The notes under the pieces were generated by a model. The model made no database searches. It worked only from the letters and a program-made list of their open reading frames with translations, and had not been told where the DNA came from. A stretch of 36,734 nucleotides of DNA from contig CALITC010000015.1 of the NCBI GenBank assembly GCA_938041505.1, positions 1 to 36,734 of the forward strand, in the 5' to 3' direction. Positions 33,300 to 36,734 of the stretch are shown one piece after another; positions within the stretch are counted from its first letter, which is position 1, and the number at the start of each line of letters is the position of its first letter. A program made the position numbers and the translations under genes. Source of the stretch: an uncultured Patescibacteria group bacterium (GTDB lineage: Bacteria; Patescibacteriota; JACMRA01).

Positions 33300-33743
33300 T
33301 AGTGGAATACCTAAACCGTTTAGCAGAGCTTTGGCTGCTTTTGGCCTATTCCATATAATAACACTCACCACTTCACCAATATTTCGAATGATTTGTGTGT
33401 GCGATTCAAGTTCATTCTTGAAGTCTATGTCCAATTCTGAAATCAGCTCTCTTTTTTGAACCAATCTTTGTAATAATAATGCTTGAGCTTCGTCAGAAGA
33501 ATCTTGCTCTGCATAATACTCCTGAAGCTGCCTAAAGTATACGTAGAATTTGGTATCTGGATTTTCTAGTACCCACTTATAAAATAATAAATATATTTCT
33601 CGATTAATTATATCGTACAATCCAAGATCGACTTCTGTACAAACAAACTTCGTACTAAAATCAATGATTTGCGGATCTGCAAACTTATCTACCGATGTTT
33701 CTGGCAAAATATCAGGGCCGTAAAAAAGAATTTTCTCTACCAT
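33276..33743 (-). CDS. Hypothetical protein, apparently truncated by a frameshift
   Basis: A 155-residue soluble protein of unknown family. The N-terminal part is acidic (MVEKILFYGPDILPETSVDKF). The central helices are rich in aromatic and Gln/Glu residues (FYVYFRQLQEYYAEQ), and the C-terminal half is helical (TQIIRNIGEVVSVIIWNRPKAAKALLNGLGIPLKK). It begins at ATG 33743 with a good Shine-Dalgarno (AGGAGA, 8 nt upstream). The frame ends at TGA 33276, immediately followed by TAG. It is the only gene in the window to end in TGA. Just before, at 33295-33300, the coding strand has six A within CTA AAA AAG. With one A fewer the frame continues to TAG at 33104, giving about 212 residues. Programmed slippage, phase variation, real mutation and assembly error all remain possible. 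Confidence 0.65.
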   Translation of the reverse strand: MVEKILFYGPDILPETSVDKFADPQIIDFSTKFVCTEVDLGLYDIINREIYLLFYKWVLENPDTKFYVYFRQLQEYYAEQDSSDEAQALLLQRLVQKRELISELDIDFKNELESHTQIIRNIGEVVSVIIWNRPKAAKALLNGLGIPLKKYYQTS

Positions 33744-33808
33744 TTATCTTTTCTCCTATTGTCCGTAAAGCAAGTAAAGTAGAGATAATTTATTATGTCG
33801 ATCATCAA

Positions 33809-33837
33809 TTGACAAAACCATCTAGCTCACATATTTT
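33809..33837 (+). promoter_or_regulatory. Promoter of the 33873 membrane protein gene
   Basis: TTGACA (33809-33814), exactly 17 nt, TATTTT (33832-33837); leader about 30 nt to ATG 33873. Confidence 0.6.
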
Positions 33838-33872
33838 TAGATCAAATCAACCCGTCTTTTGAATACAGGCTT

Positions 33873-36179
33873 ATGCAGAATTTCTTTACTAAGATTGCTT
33901 CAACTTACCACGAACTAACCAAGTCTTTTATTGTTAAGCTAGCCTTAGTGGTAATCGCTTCGACAGCCCTATTAATCTCACTCCCCTTCGCCTTCGCTAT
34001 CGGTCTAAGTGTGATTATACTCTTTACTGTATTCAATTGGAATTCCAAATATTTATCAATTCTTTCGTTGATATTTTTATCCTCAATTCCGATTCTGTTA
34101 TATTTTGGGTATGAAGGTGTCGCAGAAGAATTCGCCGTCTACGTCTACTTTTTACTCATAATTGTCATCACCTTAGAGCTCAAATCATACTTGGTTGAAA
34201 ACATAATCAAAATCCAAGAAGGGCCTGCAGAAGAATTCTTTTTTACACGTTCTAGCACACCCCTCCTCACCAATAGCACAAGCGAGTCCATAGGCTTACT
34301 AACTGCAGATGAATCAGCAATAAGAGAACCCGAAACCAAAAGACAAAAACCTACTCCAAGACCACCTCTTTTTGCGCAACCGTCTAACTACAAAAGACGA
34401 ATTGTCACCTGGAATATTCTCACTGTTGGGTTATTTGCATGCTTGGCATGGTTGATATTTAATTTTGACGGACTTCCATACTTCAGAGATCTGCAAACAT
34501 TACCTTATTACTTCAAACTCAACGCTGGTAATCTAGATCTTGCATTCTTCGAGCGATCCTTCTTCAACCAGCTGCGAGATATTGGTGTGCCGGCTGTTAC
34601 ACTGTCTAATCTTTTCTATCAGTTAATTTTCTTTGGTGGGCTGACTCTGAGCTACTATTACATTCTCAAAATTCAATATATTTTCCAAGAGGATAAGTTG
34701 CGAGTCTACTCCACTTTCAATAAAGTATTTGCCATCTTTCTTAGTCTCAGCTACGTGTTCAATCCATTCATCCTTGAAAGGTTTTTGATGGGTCAATACA
34801 ACGTAATTCGCGGCCATATGTTATTCATCCCAGCCCTCTATTACCTTATAAGATACCTGCAAATTTTCCAACCCGACCATGACACTGACGACGAGCACTC
34901 TCTCAATTACTTCACGAGATTCTCTTGGGTGATCACCTTACTTGCACTGGTAAGTACGCATCATGTCTACTTTCTCTTGGGGCTCATCGTGATTTCACTT
35001 ATCTTTACGTTTGTATCCAAAGTTATCCTCCACCCTCACCACAAAGAAGAGTTCAAATACATACAAAAATTCCTCACCTTAGTCAGTGTCACTGTATTGG
35101 TAGCAGTTCCAGCATTCTTCATATTATTCAATAGATACAATATCAACCAAGGAGCTCAAAGGGCATCTTACGAAACATCTATTAAGCAAGATAAAGATTT
35201 TAAAACCGAGGTAATAAGAGCCTTTTCGCCAAGAACAACTGTTGATAATAACCTAGTAAGTCAAGTGCTTATGGGCGGTGCAAGCTGGATGACTCCAAGC
35301 TTCATTGAAATCGAAGATATTCGCGACGATCTAGGACCTTTTAGCTCATTAATAAGCTACTTCAACCCATTTCTAGCTTGGCTATCAATCGCGATAGCGA
35401 TCTTCTTGATCGGGCACCTTCTGCATATTTCTGACAAGAACTTCAAGCCAATATTATTCCCACTTATTGCCATCACACCCTTCAGTCTGATCTTAACATT
35501 TGGTTACTCAGGTGGACTGCAGTGGATTAACCAACTCTTCTACGCCTTACCTCTCTCGTACACCCTGCGCGAATCTGGCAAATTCTACTCTCTCTTCATT
35601 GGACTTCTCATGTTGATTTTTGCAATTTATTATTTTTACCAACGTAAATGGCTCAGATATTTCACGATGTTTGCAGTTGGCTTCTACACTTTGACGTCTC
35701 TACTGTTATTCTTACCGCTACAAGCCAATACCAATTATTACAACATCCCTGAGAAAATCAGTAGTGTCTTAAGTCAAGATTGTGTTGAGGGGGACAAGAT
35801 TATATTCTTCCCATTTGATACCTATGTTACCACATCTTACATCGATACTTTCTCAATATACCCTTACAAACACTTGACCAATTGTGATGTCATAACTCCT
35901 GACAAAGCGACAGTAAATGCCTCAGACGACTCTGACTTCACATTATACTCAAGTAATACTTCAGACCAAATTGACACCATCGTTGCAGAATACGTTTCGT
36001 CCGGTAATGCCGAAGCTGATTACAAAATATTCAAAGATCAGCTCTCTAGTTTGCAAGTCCGAACGATAGTAGTCGACCCAACCCATTACGACGACTTAAG
36101 TGTCTTAGATCAGTATCTAAATTCATACCTTGAGAATGAAAGTAAAGATAAGTCTATATCGATATACACACTACCCTAG
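33873..36179 (+). CDS. Large polytopic membrane protein, GT-C-like
   Basis: The 768-residue protein has about 12-14 membrane spans: four before residue 110, a cytoplasmic Pro/Lys-rich loop (about 115-170), then eight or more up to about 610. A soluble extracytoplasmic C-terminal domain of about 150 residues follows (from NTNYYNIPEKISS). The layout, NPFILERFLMGQY..RGHMLFIPALYYL, the THHVYFLLG helix, and LRESGKFYSLFIGLL (like the 'REP.KF' segment of uncharacterised GT-C-like proteins in Archaea and Patescibacteria) suggest a lipid-linked sugar transferase. No catalytic acidic motif in the first extracytoplasmic loop can be fixed with confidence. The closing DKSISIYTLP is also seen in such proteins. 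Own promoter; stop TAG. Confidence 0.7.
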   Translation: MQNFFTKIASTYHELTKSFIVKLALVVIASTALLISLPFAFAIGLSVIILFTVFNWNSKYLSILSLIFLSSIPILLYFGYEGVAEEFAVYVYFLLIIVITLELKSYLVENIIKIQEGPAEEFFFTRSSTPLLTNSTSESIGLLTADESAIREPETKRQKPTPRPPLFAQPSNYKRRIVTWNILTVGLFACLAWLIFNFDGLPYFRDLQTLPYYFKLNAGNLDLAFFERSFFNQLRDIGVPAVTLSNLFYQLIFFGGLTLSYYYILKIQYIFQEDKLRVYSTFNKVFAIFLSLSYVFNPFILERFLMGQYNVIRGHMLFIPALYYLIRYLQIFQPDHDTDDEHSLNYFTRFSWVITLLALVSTHHVYFLLGLIVISLIFTFVSKVILHPHHKEEFKYIQKFLTLVSVTVLVAVPAFFILFNRYNINQGAQRASYETSIKQDKDFKTEVIRAFSPRTTVDNNLVSQVLMGGASWMTPSFIEIEDIRDDLGPFSSLISYFNPFLAWLSIAIAIFLIGHLLHISDKNFKPILFPLIAITPFSLILTFGYSGGLQWINQLFYALPLSYTLRESGKFYSLFIGLLMLIFAIYYFYQRKWLRYFTMFAVGFYTLTSLLLFLPLQANTNYYNIPEKISSVLSQDCVEGDKIIFFPFDTYVTTSYIDTFSIYPYKHLTNCDVITPDKATVNASDDSDFTLYSSNTSDQIDTIVAEYVSSGNAEADYKIFKDQLSSLQVRTIVVDPTHYDDLSVLDQYLNSYLENESKDKSISIYTLP

Positions 36180-36212
36180 CATGGACATAACCCGCAAAAA
36201 TCGGCTTACTGT

Positions 36213-36241
36213 TTGACAACCAATAGGATGCATCCTAGTAT
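36213..36241 (+). promoter_or_regulatory. Promoter with embedded palindromic operator
   Basis: TTGACA (36213-36218), exactly 17 nt, TAGTAT (36236-36241). The perfect 14-bp palindrome TAGGATGCATCCTA (36224-36237) fills most of the spacer and covers the first two bases of the -10. This is the classic place for a repressor, or for an activator of the MerR type that acts on the spacer. Confidence 0.6.
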
Positions 36242-36271
36242 TGAAGGCAAATAAAAACACAAAACAAAAAA

Positions 36272-36592
36272 ATGGTAACTCCTTCAGTAGAAATTATTCA
36301 AGGTATATCGGACAGTGTCGCAACGATGGCAGCTTCTGGTTGCTACTGTGACTCCCTAGAAATGACAAAAGTATTTAAGAGATTTTGCTCAAACATACTG
36401 CTTATACTTAGCTTCTATCTAAGTACTGATAAAGCAGAAACTAAGCAGATTTACTTAGCCTTACTGCTTAAGCTGATAAAGGAGCGCAGTGAGAGCTTCG
36501 AAGGCAGCCCTCAAGCTTACGCGTTCCTCAAGTACATTAAAGACAGTGTTCAGATTGTAAAAAATACAAAAATTACAGTCACGTCTATTTAG
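36272..36592 (+). CDS. Hypothetical protein, 106 residues
   Basis: An all-helical-looking soluble protein with no recognised family. The N-terminus (MVTPSVEIIQGISDSVATMA) is followed by three Cys (SGCYCDS and RFCSN), a hydrophobic helix (ILLILSFYL), and a Lys/Glu-rich second half ending in NTKITVTSI. The hydrophobic stretch could be a core helix or a weak membrane span. It has an A/C-rich leader without Shine-Dalgarno, a promoter with an embedded palindrome, and its own terminator, so it is an independent, probably regulated gene. The Cys cluster could serve metal or redox sensing, but I see no defining motif. Start ATG 36272; stop TAG. Confidence 0.65.
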   Translation: MVTPSVEIIQGISDSVATMAASGCYCDSLEMTKVFKRFCSNILLILSFYLSTDKAETKQIYLALLLKLIKERSESFEGSPQAYAFLKYIKDSVQIVKNTKITVTSI

Positions 36593-36622
36593 AATCAAAT
36601 ACTTTTATTAAAGTTTAACTAG

Positions 36623-36653
36623 CTACTCTTTACCCATATCGAGTAGTATTTTT
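36623..36653 (+). terminator. Probable terminator after the 36272 gene
   Basis: CTACTC (36623-36628) pairs with GAGTAG (36641-36646), 12-nt loop, then TATTTTT. Confidence 0.6.
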
Positions 36654-36734
36654 CAACATTACATTCTATATATCTCTTACTTTTACTGACTTCACTTGAA
36701 AAAATTGATGTTCAAAAATAGAACCCTGCAAGCC

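Noticed and set aside
33276-33300. Programmed -1 frameshift at A AAA AAG
   Set aside because: The -1 frame yields only about 16 residues without protein character; the long continuation needs +1, so a dnaX-like mechanism does not explain it.
1-36734. Recoding of TGA as Gly or Trp
   Set aside because: Long genes rich in Gly and Trp contain no internal TGA, so there is no sign that it is read as sense.
1-36734. tRNA, rRNA, CRISPR arrays, insertion sequences, phage genes
   Set aside because: I looked for T-loop sequences, spaced direct repeats and transposase motifs by eye and saw none that held up.

Overview
The window reads like an accessory and envelope-rich stretch of a small, low-GC (roughly 35-40 % by eye) bacterium of the Candidate Phyla Radiation (Patescibacteria). 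This rests on the gene mix: an orphan PilB-type ATPase, many divergent membrane glycosyltransferases, giant DUF2341 surface proteins, a short clamp-loader delta' protein, and gatA and gatC split apart. Placement below that level (for example Dojkabacteria or relatives) is only a guess. TAA and TAG end essentially every gene. TGA is used neither as a sense codon in the long genes nor as a normal stop, which argues against the UGA=Gly lineages (Gracilibacteria, Absconditabacteria). No tRNA, rRNA, CRISPR array or insertion sequence was recognised.

Layout. 139-1857 (-): a sulfotransferase-domain protein, divergent from a possible 31-residue membrane peptide (1973-2068). 2199-8129 (+): gatA, an unknown gene, gatC, a membrane GT2 glycosyltransferase and pilB. 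8497-8850 (+): a small exported protein. 9001-10821 (-): fmt followed by a delta'-type clamp-loader gene. 11013-11282 (+): a DUF1232 protein, convergent with a MurF-like ligase (11330-12820, -). 13132-18999 (+): a small exported protein, a 1447-residue DUF2341 surface protein and a membrane protein. 18996-22058 (-): a three-part GH18-like/NodB/GT2 protein. 22244-24930 (+): a membrane protein with a pilin-like tail and an egghead-like GT2. 25104-25727 (+): trmB. 25724-29424 (-): a TMEM175-family channel followed by three tandem DUF3137 paralogues. 29538-31349 (+): an ABC-F ATPase. 31431-33029 (+): an exported protein with a GIY-YIG-like C-terminus. 33104-33743 (-): an unknown gene that appears frameshifted. 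33873-36179 (+): a polytopic GT-C-like membrane protein. 36272-36592 (+): an unknown gene behind a promoter that carries a perfect palindrome.

How the genes fit together. Most genes concern the cell surface: peptidoglycan (MurF-like), polysaccharide synthesis and modification (three GT2 enzymes, NodB deacetylase, sulfotransferase, possible GT-C enzyme), secreted surface proteins and pili. Interleaved with them are translation genes (GatA, GatC, Fmt, TrmB, ABC-F) and one replication gene. Many promoters are legible as TTGACA-like / 16-18 nt / TATAAT-like pairs, several lying only 5-20 nt upstream of the start codon.

Most noteworthy: the shared 15-base promoter element of the two surface-protein genes; the TMEM175 + three-DUF3137 operon; the exported GIY-YIG-like protein; the apparent single-base frameshift in an A6 run; the lack of TGA stops; and the palindrome inside the 36.2-kb promoter.
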